Counted from the stretch's first letter, positions 17,283-27,030 are shown. The stretch: DNA of 51,711 nucleotides from Oscillospiraceae bacterium (GCA_031270865.1 JAISWI010000052.1:1-51711), one strand, 5' to 3'. Made by a program: numbers and translations. The notes: generated from the letters alone by a model not told the origin.

Positions 17283-19106
17283 ATGGGGTTTTGTAACAAC
17301 GCCTGGATACGCCCGGCAGCTCAGCTGAGAGCGCTGTCACGGGACAGCCTATATAAGGATACGGTCGCGCAAACGCGCGGTCGCGTGGATTATTGGAAAC
17401 AGCATTTCTCCGAATCGCCCTCGCTCAAGGCCGGCTGGTTCCACAACTACACCTGCCCTCAATGCGCCGGACAGCTGGTCTACGACAGGACAAAGCCGCA
17501 TGAGCACGCGTGCGGGCATTGCGGCGCTCTCGCGGAGGAAACCCAGGCCATTGCCGAGGCGTGGACGTACGCGCGGCGGCATGACATATCGGTGTCGCTG
17601 TTCGAGGCGGGGGTGCTGTACGCGGCGTTCGGCGACCCGTCGGACAGGGACTACATCCTGCGCGTGTTGGAGCGGTACGCCGCCGACTATCCGGACTATG
17701 AGGAATACGGCATGCACGCGGGGCGCGGCAAGATCATGGGCCAGGCGCTGGACGAGGCCGTATGGGGCTGCAACGCGTTGAAGGCCCTGACGCTCATCGG
17801 CTTTGACGGGGATTCGGAGCAGGGGAGGCGGCTGCGTCATCGGCTGTTTCTGCCCGCCGCGAGGCTGACGCTTGGGCAGAATTGGTCCATTCACAACATT
17901 ATGCTCTGGCACACGGCGTTCGCGGTCGGCGTGGCGCTGGTCTTTCATGACGATGTCCTCCTGCGGCAGGCCTATACGTTCGACCTGGGCGCTCGCAACC
18001 AAGTGCTCAAGGGGTTCACGGAGGACGGGATTTGGTACGAGAACTCCACGGGTTATCATTATTACTCCCTGATGGCGGCGGCGAACCTGCTCACCTTCGC
18101 GATGGCGTATGGGCGCGAGGACGATGAGGTGACGGGGCGCGTTGCCGGAGCGTATACCGCGATGTTGAAACTCCGCTTCCGCAACGGCGCGTTTCCCGCG
18201 TTCAACGACGCGCAGCGCGACGGCCCGGACGTCGGCGTGAAGGGCCAGTTAACCGCGTACCGCCAAGCGGCGCGTCTGTTCGCGGGGACGCCTTACGCCA
18301 AGCCGATCCTGGACGCCATCGCGCCGTACCCGCCGGACGGATCGCTTGGCGATTGGCTGTACGGTTCGGATACCGCGACCGGGGCGTCCGATACCTTTGA
18401 CGCGGGCAGCGTCCACCTGCCGTCCAACCTCGTGGCGGTTCTGCGTAACAACCAATTGGAAGCAATGATTAAGTATGGCAACCTTACCGCCAGCCATGCG
18501 CACGCGGACGCGCTTGGGCTATCCATCCCGCCGTGGTCGATGGACCTGGGCACCAGCGTTTACGGATCGCCCTACCACGCGGGCTGGTACACACGGACCG
18601 CCGCTCACTGCGCGTTCATCGTGGACGGCCAGAACCAGGACCCGCTCGCGCGGGGCGTGGGGGAGATGTCCCCGGACGGCTCGTCCTTCCAGGCGCGTGT
18701 GGATGGCGCGTACCCGGGCGTGTCCGCGTCGCGCGCGCTGCGGCTGGACGGAGACACGCTGCGCGATGTGTTGACGGTGAGCGCGGACGCCCCGCGCCAG
18801 ATCGACTGGCTGTTTCACGCGGAAGGGAGCGCGGCGTTCATCGGCGAGCTATCCCCGTCCTGCCTGCCGGAGTCGGAGAACGGCTACCAATATTTTAAGA
18901 ACGTGAGGAGGGTCGACGGGGAGTTTGCCGCCGCCTTCACGATGGACGGTCGGACGCTGCGCCTGCGCTTCACAGCCCTGCCCGAAGGCGCCGCCATCTA
19001 TGTGATGGAGAGTCCCGCATACCCGGCTGACAAGGCCGCGCACACCATCCTGGCGCGTGTGAGGGCGCGGCAAGCGGAGTTTTCGGCCGAGTACACCGCC
19101 GGGTAA
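17283..19106 (+). CDS. Heparinase II/III family polysaccharide lyase
   Basis: This 607-residue protein belongs to the heparinase II/III-like lyases, which cleave uronic-acid-containing glycans by beta-elimination. The N-terminal part has a zinc-ribbon-like group (Cys 58, 61, 77, 80). An alpha/alpha toroid follows, with GQNWSIHNIMLWHTA and GIWYENSTGYHYYSL (Tyr258, His259). The C-terminal beta domain has the family motif SHAHADALGLSI (404-415) with its conserved histidines and HCAFIVDGQNQD. No signal peptide is seen, so it probably acts on imported oligosaccharides. AAGGAGG lies 6 nt before the ATG. The gene diverges from the GH42 operon, suggesting one pathway. Substrate could be a glycosaminoglycan, alginate or pectin fragment. 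Confidence 0.88.
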   Translation: MGFCNNAWIRPAAQLRALSRDSLYKDTVAQTRGRVDYWKQHFSESPSLKAGWFHNYTCPQCAGQLVYDRTKPHEHACGHCGALAEETQAIAEAWTYARRHDISVSLFEAGVLYAAFGDPSDRDYILRVLERYAADYPDYEEYGMHAGRGKIMGQALDEAVWGCNALKALTLIGFDGDSEQGRRLRHRLFLPAARLTLGQNWSIHNIMLWHTAFAVGVALVFHDDVLLRQAYTFDLGARNQVLKGFTEDGIWYENSTGYHYYSLMAAANLLTFAMAYGREDDEVTGRVAGAYTAMLKLRFRNGAFPAFNDAQRDGPDVGVKGQLTAYRQAARLFAGTPYAKPILDAIAPYPPDGSLGDWLYGSDTATGASDTFDAGSVHLPSNLVAVLRNNQLEAMIKYGNLTASHAHADALGLSIPPWSMDLGTSVYGSPYHAGWYTRTAAHCAFIVDGQNQDPLARGVGEMSPDGSSFQARVDGAYPGVSASRALRLDGDTLRDVLTVSADAPRQIDWLFHAEGSAAFIGELSPSCLPESENGYQYFKNVRRVDGEFAAAFTMDGRTLRLRFTALPEGAAIYVMESPAYPADKAAHTILARVRARQAEFSAEYTAG

Positions 19107-19153
19107 AACGTCCTGCGGGCGCTAGTCGCTTGAGCAGCCGCGGTTGTTCAGGC

Positions 19154-19182
19154 CCGCCCCTCTTTGTGTTGTAGAGGGGCGG
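19154..19182 (+). terminator. Hairpin after the lyase gene
   Basis: CCGCCCCTCT and AGAGGGGCGG form a perfect 10-bp stem around TTGTGTTGT. The T-run is poor (CTTGT), so it may be a weak terminator. Confidence 0.55.
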
Positions 19183-19419
19183 CTTGTCATGGCGCTCAAG
19201 CCTCGAAGCCGTGGGTTGTTGGGGACGGGCTGACCACCCGCGCTCAACCCCCGCGAAACACCGGGCGGTTGGGTGCGTTGTTCTTATGCCGCGCGTTAAT
19301 CCCACGCCGCGCGATCGATCCCGTGCCGCGAGGCAAGGCTTTGCTTTACCTTAGGGAACGCGGGAGGTTTGGGACGGCGCGGCAGGATTCGGTCGCGGCA
19401 AGGTTTTGGCCGCCGCTTG

Positions 19420-19523
19420 GCGGGGTGCGGAGGTGGGCAAGGTGGGCACTTTTAACACACTTATATTTAAAAAAAAACGTACTCTATAGAAAATAGCCCA
19501 CCTCACCCACCTCCGCACCCCGC
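19420..19523. repeat. 28-bp inverted repeat with AT-rich centre
   Basis: The arm 19420-19447 and the arm 19496-19523 are inverted copies with 2 mismatches in 28 bp (both include CCCACCTCCGCACCCCGC on one strand). The 48-bp spacer is AT-rich with a run of nine A. It lies directly after the VapE remnant on the minus strand. I associate this GC-arm/AT-centre structure with phage replication genes, but that is recollection and not proof. Confidence 0.8.
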
Positions 19524-19553
19524 TCGCCGCCCGGACCGCGAAGGCCCCGCCTG

Positions 19554-20127
19554 TCACGCCCGTACCTCCTCTGACACTGTGGAAAACGATTCGGAGCACG
19601 GTCGCGTTGGGGGGCACAGCATCAGCCTTCGCCCGTGGAGCGACCTGTGCTCGACCACCAGCCCGGTCCGCGCCTCAAAGCGAGGCAGCAGCCTCGAGCC
19701 GACGTCCCCCGCGCGAACCCTTAGGCCCGTAAACCGCTCGTTGAGTTCCCGCGCGATCTGCGAAGCGGACCGCCACGTCCACTTCTCCTGCGGCGCGTCG
19801 ACGTCGAAGGCGGTCAGGAACTCGTCCTCGCCGTAGAGGTCGGCCTCGAAGTCGGCGTTGTGGCTGTTGACCTTAGCCTGCTCGTCGCGCGTGAGCAGAT
19901 ACGCCTTAGGGTTGTATGAGTGGATTGAGCATATCTGCCGCCAGAACTGCGCATATCACTCTTGGGTGTGGTTAAATATCGCGGTTGTATCGATCCGCTT
20001 GACCGGGATCGTCCAATAGCGGCGGTTGCCGGTCTCGTCGCGCAGGAAGGCAACGCGAATCCCGTTGCGGGTGGCGAAAGGCCGCTGGCTGTTGCCCGTT
20101 TGCCGCTTGGCTAGGTGCAGCAGTGCA
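19554..20127 (-). pseudogene. VapE family phage primase/helicase, C-terminal remnant
   Basis: The minus strand reads about 190 codons of a virulence-associated-protein-E-like protein: RVAFLRDETGNRRYWTIPVK (with the typical TGNRRYW motif), then YNPKAYLLTRDEQAKVNSHN, DFEADLYGEDEFL and WTWRSASQIARELN, ending at a TGA at 19554-19556. A TGA at 19956-19958 interrupts it between FNHTQE and YAQFWRQI. The N-terminal ATPase core is missing. VapE-type proteins act in prophage and satellite DNA replication. The fragment is part of the phage-derived region to 25,200 but lies in opposite orientation to the other pieces. Confidence 0.75.
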
Positions 20128-20203
20128 GCAAGTGGGGCTCTTTTATATGCATTTTATTTTTTTAATAATGTATACTATTTTCACCACGAACTTGTGCTCC
20201 TAG

Positions 20204-20252
20204 AACCCGCTCTCCGCCCCACTTTTCCTGCGTTTGTCGAAAAAGTGAAAAC
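20204..20252 (-). repeat. 49-bp dispersed repeat, copy A
   Basis: On the minus strand this begins GTTTTCACTTTTTCGACAAA and ends GGAGAGCGGGTT. It matches 47329-47376 on the plus strand with three substitutions and one deleted base. Both copies lie beside gene remnants in intergenic DNA. One frame reads FFDKRRKSGAESGF before a stop, but no protein family is recognised. Confidence 0.85.
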
Positions 20253-20632
20253 GGTTTCTCTTGGCTGATCGAGTCACACAGTTCTCTTTACTGTATACCT
20301 CACGACTACTTAGGCATGCCAATCATTAGGGAAGCCGCAACTATAACATCGGCATATCCAACGAACAACGAGGAGCCGCTATCCCTTTATCGCATATAAG
20401 CTCCAATAAAGATTGTTTTATTAGAAAAAACATACCTATTCCACACAATTCTTCATATTGCGACATAATAATCAATTGATAAAGCGATAATACTGTTTCA
20501 TAATTATATATTACCCATGTTATTTGTGCTAACCTAACATTATGGACAGGAGCCTGACAGGTAGTATAGCCCATAGGGTCAGATCTTCTATTGCGCTTAC
20601 CGCTATTCCAGACCCCGGAAAGGAACTGGGGA
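20253..20632. other. AT-rich gap, no gene recognised
   Basis: This stretch has long AT-rich portions and no reading frame that I trust on either strand. It separates the VapE remnant from the plus-strand phage remnants. Confidence 0.4.
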
Positions 20633-20985
20633 TGGCAGTGATGGTCATAAAAGCGCGGGAAAACGTTACCGACGGGGAGTGGCTCGGCATGCTGGCGGCG
20701 AAGTGTGAGGCGAAATACGAAGGATATCGGATTAACCGCAAGCTCTTCGCGGAGGAAGTGGTAAGCTGTATGAATCACAAAGGATAGACGCAACGGACTT
20801 CAACGCTAAGACGCAGTTGAACCGGATGACTTACAAGCGATTTACTGCGCTCATCACGAACAAACCGTGTCTACGCGTTTCTGTTTACCGATATGGCCGA
20901 CTGCTCGATCGACGAATGCAACAAGGATCTTTGCCGCGAAGGCGTCTCTGCTATCGGCAGACGTTTGAAGCAGGCCAAAGAGTGA
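20633..20985 (+). pseudogene. Small unrecognised phage-region gene, frameshifted
   Basis: The pieces join into a plausible small protein: VMVIKARENVTDGEWLGMLA... to MNHKG, then in the next frame ATDFNAKTQLNRMTYKRFTA, and after a further one-base shift near 20,870 VYAFLFTDMADCSIDECNKD to a TGA at 20983-20985. About 120-145 residues in total. I do not recognise the family. The repeated small shifts match the decay seen in the neighbouring phage genes. The upstream frame is open to 20542, so the true start is uncertain. Confidence 0.4.
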
Positions 20986-21203
20986 GCGTTAGTAGCCTGC
21001 TTGCCGCGTATCTAAGGCAAGCGGTAGAACTCTTTCCCAAAGCGCACTTGCCGAGTGCAGGGCATTTACATAGGTTCATCTCAAAAACCGTGCTTTTTAT
21101 GAAAAGTAACGAACCCCTGGAGCCCCTTATTTTGCTAGGCTGAGTGCGCGCGAAGTATCGTCTCCTGCTGACGTGAACGATCATAACGAACAAAACCTTC
21201 GAT

Positions 21204-21455
21204 ATGTTCTCGCAGTATAAATACCTGAACCCGATGATATTCGGGCTAAGCTTCTACTCGTTCAGGAAGCGGTACTTCGAAATTACGGGCTATGGGATGT
21301 ATAAGCCTGTGCTGAAGAAGCGCATCCACAGCATCGCCATCCGCGTGACGAAGGCTGAATGCCTCGACCTGCCAGACGTGACGGATATCATCCAACATGT
21401 TGACCTCGAAACCGCCGCGCTCCGAATGGCTGACCGGTCTGGTCAACGTGTATGA
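21204..21455 (+). pseudogene. SNF2-type phage helicase fragment
   Basis: About 80 residues remain of a SNF2/DEAD-type helicase of the kind found in Clostridia prophages. The readable part, SQYKYLNPMIFGLSFYSFRK, RYFEITGYG and HSIAIRVTKAECLDLPDVTD, corresponds to the segment between the two RecA-like domains, where the family has YRxTKxECLDLP. Neither the Walker motifs nor helicase motifs V-VI are present. The frame ends just after, and another frame continues with LVNVYDMAAISLRK to a stop before the next gene. Confidence 0.65.
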
Positions 21456-21511
21456 CATGGCCGCTATTAGTCTGCGTAAAGCAACGAAGAAATAACAGAG
21501 GGATAATGATT

Positions 21512-22294
21512 ATGACAGCCACGACTATGCGGAATGCTTCCACCGCCGAAACCGTGTTAGCTAAACATCCGCGCTCCGGATTCCTTGCGCTGGCGGGCTT
21601 GGACTTCGCCGACATCATGACTGAGGAACTGGACGGTCTCGCGCTCACGTTTGAGCGGATCAAGGTACCGGGCGCGGGCTGGATCATGTTCGAGATGCCG
21701 TGCGGGGAAGGCGAACCCGAACCCGTCAATGAGTTTACGGCGGTGATCTTCTGTCACCACCCGTTGTTGTGCTACTATAAAGCCAAGTACACAGATGGGA
21801 ACAATCCGCCCGACTGCGGCAGTTTCGACGGCGAGACCGGGATCGGCGATCCGGGCGGTGAATGCAAGAGATGCCCGCTCAACCAGTTCGGCAGCGGCGA
21901 GAACGGCTCCAATGCGCGCAAGCAATGGCGGCGCATATACCTGCCGCGCGAGGGCGAGGTCTTCCCGATGCTGCTCTCGCTGCCGACCGGAAGTCTGGGC
22001 ATGTTTACCAGATACATCAAGCGTCTGCTCAGGAAAGGCCGGAAGACCAACAGCGCCGTGACGCGGTTCACGCTGAAGAAGGAAACGAGCAAGGGCGGCA
22101 TCGTCTACGCGCAGGCGCAGTTTGTGCTCGACCGGGTGTTAACGCTGGAAGAAATACGGCTCATCGAACCACTCGCCGCACAGGTGAAGGAGTACGCGCA
22201 ACGCGCCGCGTTTGAGACGGACGCTTCGGTTAAGGTTGAATGCACAGTCGATCCCGAAACGGGCGAGGGCATCACGTCTCTAGGAGGCAACTGA
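21512..22294 (+). CDS. Phage-type protein of the polA/SNF2 replication cluster, function unknown
   Basis: This is the only full-length gene in the phage remnant: about 260 residues. A cysteine pair in GGECKRCPLNQFGSGENG resembles a metal-binding or Fe-S site; REGEVFPMLLSLPTGSLGMFTRYIKRLL is followed by a basic helix (RKGRKTN). I recall proteins of this layout next to phage-type DNA polymerase and SNF2 helicase genes, but do not know a function. ATG 21512 is chosen with AGAGGG about 9 nt upstream; ATG 21506 is also in frame. The stop overlaps the next gene's start region, so it was translationally linked to polA. It may still be expressed, but its partners are broken. Confidence 0.6.
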   Translation: MTATTMRNASTAETVLAKHPRSGFLALAGLDFADIMTEELDGLALTFERIKVPGAGWIMFEMPCGEGEPEPVNEFTAVIFCHHPLLCYYKAKYTDGNNPPDCGSFDGETGIGDPGGECKRCPLNQFGSGENGSNARKQWRRIYLPREGEVFPMLLSLPTGSLGMFTRYIKRLLRKGRKTNSAVTRFTLKKETSKGGIVYAQAQFVLDRVLTLEEIRLIEPLAAQVKEYAQRAAFETDASVKVECTVDPETGEGITSLGGN

Positions 22295-22295
22295 T

Positions 22296-24222
22296 GTGTA
22301 TATAACAATCACGGATTGCGGAGGGGGACGCCGGTACCTCTCCGGCGCGAGGGTGGTCGCGTTCAACTTCGAGACCAATCCCGATCCGCAATGGCGAGAC
22401 AACTCCAAAGCCGCCCTCGACTCGCACCGCTCACACATTGTTGGCGTGAGTTTCTCCATCGCGTCGGGCAACGCAGTGTACCTACCTATACACCATATAT
22501 ATGGAAGAAATTCGTACGAGTTGGATATATTTACTGTTCTGCGCGAGTTCGCGGCGAACTCCACCGTCACCAAAGTGGCGCATCATCTGGCGTGCGAGGC
22601 TACGTTCCTGTATCACTTGGGCCATCGTGATCCAGCCGCCGGTGTATGATACCGCCGCCGCCGCGCAGCTGACGCTCATATGTCAGTACAGGCTCCGCTC
22701 TTTGTCCGACAGCGGCCTGAAGACGCTCGTGCCCGAACAGTTCGACGTCGAGCTTTCCACCTTCGATGAGGTGACCGCCGGGCGGCGCTTCGATGAGCTT
22801 GATCCCGACGATCCTGCCACCGTCACCTACGTGTGCGCCGACGCTGACTATGCGTTCAAGTTACGCTAGTTATTCAACGACTGGTTCGCGCGGTTTATGC
22901 CGAAACACCAGTACATTGTAGAGTGAATGAAATCTCCGACAGCCGTCTTTCGTGATGTCATGCGATACAACGGACTGTTGGTCGATGCCGCGCGAATGAC
23001 CACCTGCCGTGAACAATGCAAGCGTGAGCGCGAACGCCTCCGCAACGAGATCGCCTTCATCATCGGCGACGTAGATATCGGCGCGTACGCTTCCACCAAG
23101 GCGTTCAAGTCATATCTCTACGACGGCCTCAAACTGCCCGCGCTAAAGGTGACCGACAAGAATCAAGAGAGGCGGCAGACAACGAGGCGTTCATCCTGCT
23201 AGCCGAATGGTGCCAGACTAATCAGCCCGACCTCGCGTCGCTGTTCAACATGGTCCTGGCCTACCGACGTTGGGGCAAGGTGTTGAGCGCCTATGTGGAT
23301 GGATACGCGAAGCGCATCAACTCGGCCACAGGACGCATCCATCCCGACCTGCCGCCGCTGGCAACGGGGACCGGACATTTCGCCGCGTGGAATCCAAATC
23401 CGCAAAACCAGCCGTGCGCTGACGGGGACGACATGGCGTCCACAACTTCTTCGCCGCGCCTGATGGATGGACGCTGCTCTCGCTCGACTTCTCGCAGATT
23501 GAGCTTCTCGCATCGCCGCGTTCTACTGCCGCGATGAGCGTATGCTCGATATCTACAGGTCGGATGGAGATATACACGCATCGACCACGTGCGTTATCTA
23601 TCACATCCCGATCTAAGGGTCAGTGAATAAAAACTCACCGCTATACAAAACGAGACGCGCGATATCCAAAAACCGCAACTTCGGCGTGGTCTACGCCCTA
23701 TATCCGCAAGGACTGCGCCGGACGCTGGAGTTCAAGGCGGGACTGAACACCACGCTGGCAGAGTACGCAACCATCATCGCCAATTTGCAGGTCAGGTATC
23801 CTCAACTTGCAAAACGGCAAGAGAGCGCCAAAGAGCGGGCGCAAGGCCACCTATATGCGGAGACGTTTCTTGGACGGCGGCGGTACATCCCGAACATCGC
23901 ATACGACGGCTGGAATAAACGCTCCTTTGCCGAATGTTGCGCGATGAATACACCTATCCAAGGCACAGCCGCCGATATCCTGAAGATCGCGCTAGGGCGT
24001 ATCCTCGAGGGACTACTCGAGCGACCGTGGCTTCGCCCGTTGTTACAGATACACGACGAAGTCTTGTTGAAAGTACCTGTTGATAGGATAACAGATGCAA
24101 CCAGGTTTGTCAAATCCTGCAGGGAGGCGCAGCCGTTCCAAGAGTTCGGTGTGCCCATAGTAGCCGAGTCCGTCGTCGAACATCGGTTTGGCGAACTGCA
24201 CATCGTGAAGGTGTCGTTGTGA
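22296..24222 (+). pseudogene. Phage-type family A DNA polymerase, degraded
   Basis: GTG 22296 follows GGAGG (22283-22287). The first part shows a 3'-5' exonuclease domain (VVAFNFETNPDP, where the family has D-x-E: the first Asp is now Asn), ending in a stop at about 22,649. Later frames carry VYDTAAAAQLTLICQYRLRS, MKSPTAVFRDVMRYNGLLVD and LASLFNMVLAYRRWGKVL. The last frame (23623-24222) is the polymerase fingers and palm: KNRNFGVVYALYPQGLRRTL, ERAQGHLYAETFLGRRRYIP, NTPIQGTAADILKIAL and LLQIHDEVLLKVP (motif C, HDE). At least five frame breaks are present. Dead gene. Confidence 0.85.
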
Positions 24223-24330
24223 AGACTGGATACACGCTTCTGGATCTAAATCAGGGTCCTTGGTCCGTAGGGTCATGAAGCTCATTCTTGAATGCTGCGA
24301 TGGCAATAAAAATTAGGAGGATATAACCCA

Positions 24331-25186
24331 ATGAATACCGGACGAACGCTCCAGGAACTGGCCGTCGAAATCGACCGCCAGTCCAAGTCCAAACGCGACT
24401 TCGTGGCCAGCGCTAGCGCCATGAAGATGATTAATGGTTATGGCGCGCTGGACAGCCTAACCGCCAATCGGTTCGAGCCGCATCGCCGCGACACGGCGGA
24501 TATAGGATCGTTCGGCATGACCGACCTGTTCCATCGCCAGTTGGGCGACGCGGTCGGCATACCCGCGAAGTATTACGACCACATGCGCGCCGCCGATCCC
24601 GAGCTGTTGTCGCATAACGTGAACCACTGGCTCCAGCGCGAGGAATCCTGACCACCGTCCGCGCACTGGACGGGACAACGCGTGCCTACCTCTCCGATCG
24701 TTACCGGACGATCGATAATGATCAAATCACACGGTACGCCCTGCCTATCCTGTCCGACATACCCGGCGCGCGGGTGAAATCGTGCGAGGTCACGGCAACG
24801 CGGCTGTACCTCAAAATCCTCAACCCAAGGCTGGAAGCGGAGATGCGCAAGGATGATATCATTCAGGCGGGCATCTGCGTCAGCAACTGCGAGGTGGGAC
24901 TGGGCAGTGTGACCGTGATGCCGCCGGGTTCAGGATAACCGCGCCAGTCGCGGAGGTTGTGGAGGTCGCATCACAACGTTACGGCTTCACCAAACCGGAG
25001 ACGGACGGAATCCCCCAGTACCTGATCGAGGGCAGCGACCTGACGCTGTATGGATGAACAAACACTGTAACACGCGAGTCGCAGGACGCTGACAGTTATG
25101 ACCGCGCAACCGATCTCGAACGCGCGGGCTGGCTTATCGCGACTGACGCGGACACTTTGCGGCGGATCGGAGGCAATCCAAAGTGA
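24331..25186 (+). pseudogene. DUF932 family phage/plasmid protein, frameshifted
   Basis: ATG 24331 follows GGAGG. The first frame reads LQELAVEIDRQSKSKRDFVA and FHRQLGDAVGIPAKYYDHMR and stops at 24,651; the next frame continues LTTVRALDGTTRAYLSDRYR and VGLGSVTVMPPG; a third carries ASQRYGFTKPETDGIPQYLI and then, after a TGA, YDRATDLERAGWLIATDADT to a stop at 25186. This order matches DUF932, a protein of unknown function found in phages and plasmids. Two frameshifts and one stop make it a pseudogene. Confidence 0.7.
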
Positions 25187-25734
25187 GTCATACAATGAAC
25201 AATCCCCTCCATGAGAGGCTATCGCATATGAAACCAGTTCCAGAAGCGGTCAAGCCTACGGTTCAGGGTCCGTAAGGTCGGCATAAACGGAAAGCGCGTG
25301 AGATAATAGGCGTGAAGATCGGCACGAGCGGTAAGCAGTACGACCTGTTCCACCGCCAGCTTGATATCGCGACAGGCATGAAAGTAAGCAAGCGCCGTAA
25401 AAAACGATAGCTCTGTGGTCTCGGGACCACAGAGCTATGAACAGAACCTAGCCGCTCGTAACATCGTAGGCGCGAGGATTAGCGTGAGCGGCAAACAGTC
25501 CACGTCATGTATTTCGATGAAAACTATGAGGAAGTGTATTGTTATGAGTAAACGCGACCACGCCGACTATAACGTCGCCATGTGGAATCAATCTCCTGTG
25601 TGGTGCGCAGAAACCGGATACTACTTACTTATGAGGTCCCAGGACCACATCGGGAAACGGGCATGCTCTACGAGGGCATGCGGCATGAGATGACGATCAA
25701 AAGCTGCTGTGCGGTCATTCACCATATTCCCTAA
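25187..25734 (+). other. Gene scraps and palindrome
   Basis: Short frames only. One ends GTSGKQYDLFHRQLDIATGM with a basic tail at 25,410, another ends YFDENYEEVYCYE at 25,546, and a third starts MSKRDHADYNVAMWNQSPVW at 25543. None is long enough to assign. They look like remains of small genes that followed the DUF932 gene. Confidence 0.4.
25409..25436. repeat. Perfect 12-bp hairpin
   Basis: AGCTCTGTGGTC and GACCACAGAGCT are exact inverted copies around TCGG. There is no T-run on either side. It directly follows a stop codon (TAG, 25408-25410), so it may be the 3' stabiliser of the former gene, or the end of an insertion sequence now lost. Confidence 0.8.
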
Positions 25735-26238
25735 GCATACAGGATTCGACAAAATAGCCCTAACCGCGTTTAAGCTCCAACAACACATCCGCGCGTTATC
25801 GCAGCCTCTATGCCGCCTTCCGGTACGCGCAAACGCGTATGCCACCAGTGTTGGCATCTTTTCTTTGTAGAAAGTGTTGGATATCCGGTAATAGCTCATA
25901 CCATTGGCCGCCATGTTGTATATTCTTCTTACTAATTCCGCTTCTTCTTCATCAATAATAAGCTTATACTTATTGTCTGGGGATATCATGTAGCCAAATG
26001 GTGGATAGCCGCAAAGATGTTTTCTCGCCAATGCCATCGTCCTTTTTGCTGACCGTACTTTCTTGGAAATATCTTTTGCGTAATACTCATTCAAGATACT
26101 TTTGAATGGGATTATCTCGTTATCGCCTTTATCGTTGTCAATATAATTATCCACAACGATGAACAGAATATCATGCTTGGGAAGGTACAGGTCGGTATAA
26201 TATGTAACCCTCCGCGTCGACTTCATTGTTAAAGACAA
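25735..26238 (-). pseudogene. Large serine recombinase, internal fragment
   Basis: The minus strand reads YYTDLYLPKHDILFIVVDNY, PFKSILNEYYAKDISKKVRS and HLCGYPPFGYMISPDNKYKL, then the Recombinase-domain part RIYNMAANGMSYYRISNTF and AVRAILSNPVCLGNMVN. This is the middle of a TnpX-like serine recombinase (residues from the end of the catalytic domain to the Recombinase domain). The N-terminal catalytic serine and the zinc-ribbon C-terminus are absent, replaced by unrelated sequence near 26,200 and 25,735. An AT-rich codon use marks it as a different origin from the phage pieces. Confidence 0.75.
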
Positions 26239-26524
26239 GCGGCTTCCCCAAGTTATCCTTCATGTGTATTATTTTCATCTGTTGACCGTTCACCCATGCG
26301 TAGTAACCTATGATAAAATGGATAATCTGTTCATCTTCGATTGATTCCGTCGGGTTAGAAAGCGTATCCATACAAACCGGGCAGTAATAATTCGATACGT
26401 TCTCCCAATTCGAGCCGCTTGGTAAACACACCCATTCGCGTTGGCCATAGACCATACCGCCGCGCTTCGGGCAGCGCGTTCCCGAGTTTTCCATCCATTC
26501 ACCCTGATGAGATATGCCGCTCAT
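26171..26524 (-). CDS. Unrecognised small protein joined to the recombinase remnant
   Basis: This 117-residue frame begins MSGISHQGEWMENSG and has AAGGAGGA upstream (about 26,540), a good ribosome binding site. Four cysteines, including YYCPVCMD, could bind metal. I recognise no family. The last part overlaps the recombinase fragment frame (to 26,238), so the true C-terminus was probably replaced when the recombinase piece was joined. It may be a truncated transposon accessory gene. Confidence 0.4.
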   Translation of the reverse strand: MSGISHQGEWMENSGTRCPKRGGMVYGQREWVCLPSGSNWENVSNYYCPVCMDTLSNPTESIEDEQIIHFIIGYYAWVNGQQMKIIHMKDNLGKPLVFNNEVDAEGYILYRPVPSQA

Positions 26525-26564
26525 TCCTCGTTCTCCTCCTTAAAGATACCTAAGTTCATGCAGA

Positions 26565-27030
26565 GCCTACCCATCCGTAGTCCCTTTCCAGAACCGCCTC
26601 GCCACAATCGCGTAGCTTCGCGCCTAACCAAGGCATAACAATCCAATATTCATATATATATAAATTACAACACAGCCATATTGTTGGTGTCGAGCGTTAT
26701 ACTTGCTGAATGGTATTATAAATATAATATTACTTCGCTATGTAAGACAAATAATATTTTGCGAAAAGTGTTGATAAATGCGAGAATAAGTTATTGAATA
26801 TATCTAAATAAATCATATGTTGTTTGTATAATTGGCTTGCCTTGTTGCTAGCGATCTTTTGTGGGCGAGGCCTAAAAGAAGCGGGACTTCTCGGCGGTTG
26901 CGGAGTGCTCAATGGGTTACCAAAGATCATGCGGTTTGTCTGTCATTCGCATTTTTATGCGTATAATGAAGTATTGTTGGCGCTTTTAGGCAGCAAGTGG
27001 GCGAAAAATGGTCAAACATATAACGCTATC
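26565..27030. other. AT-rich gap, no gene recognised
   Basis: Only short frames in AT-rich sequence are seen here. It leads into the ABC ATPase fragment, whose 5' part is missing. Confidence 0.4.

Noticed and set aside
26171-26238. Full serine recombinase reading from 26,238
   Set aside because: The catalytic N-terminus is not encoded; sequence before the join is unrelated.
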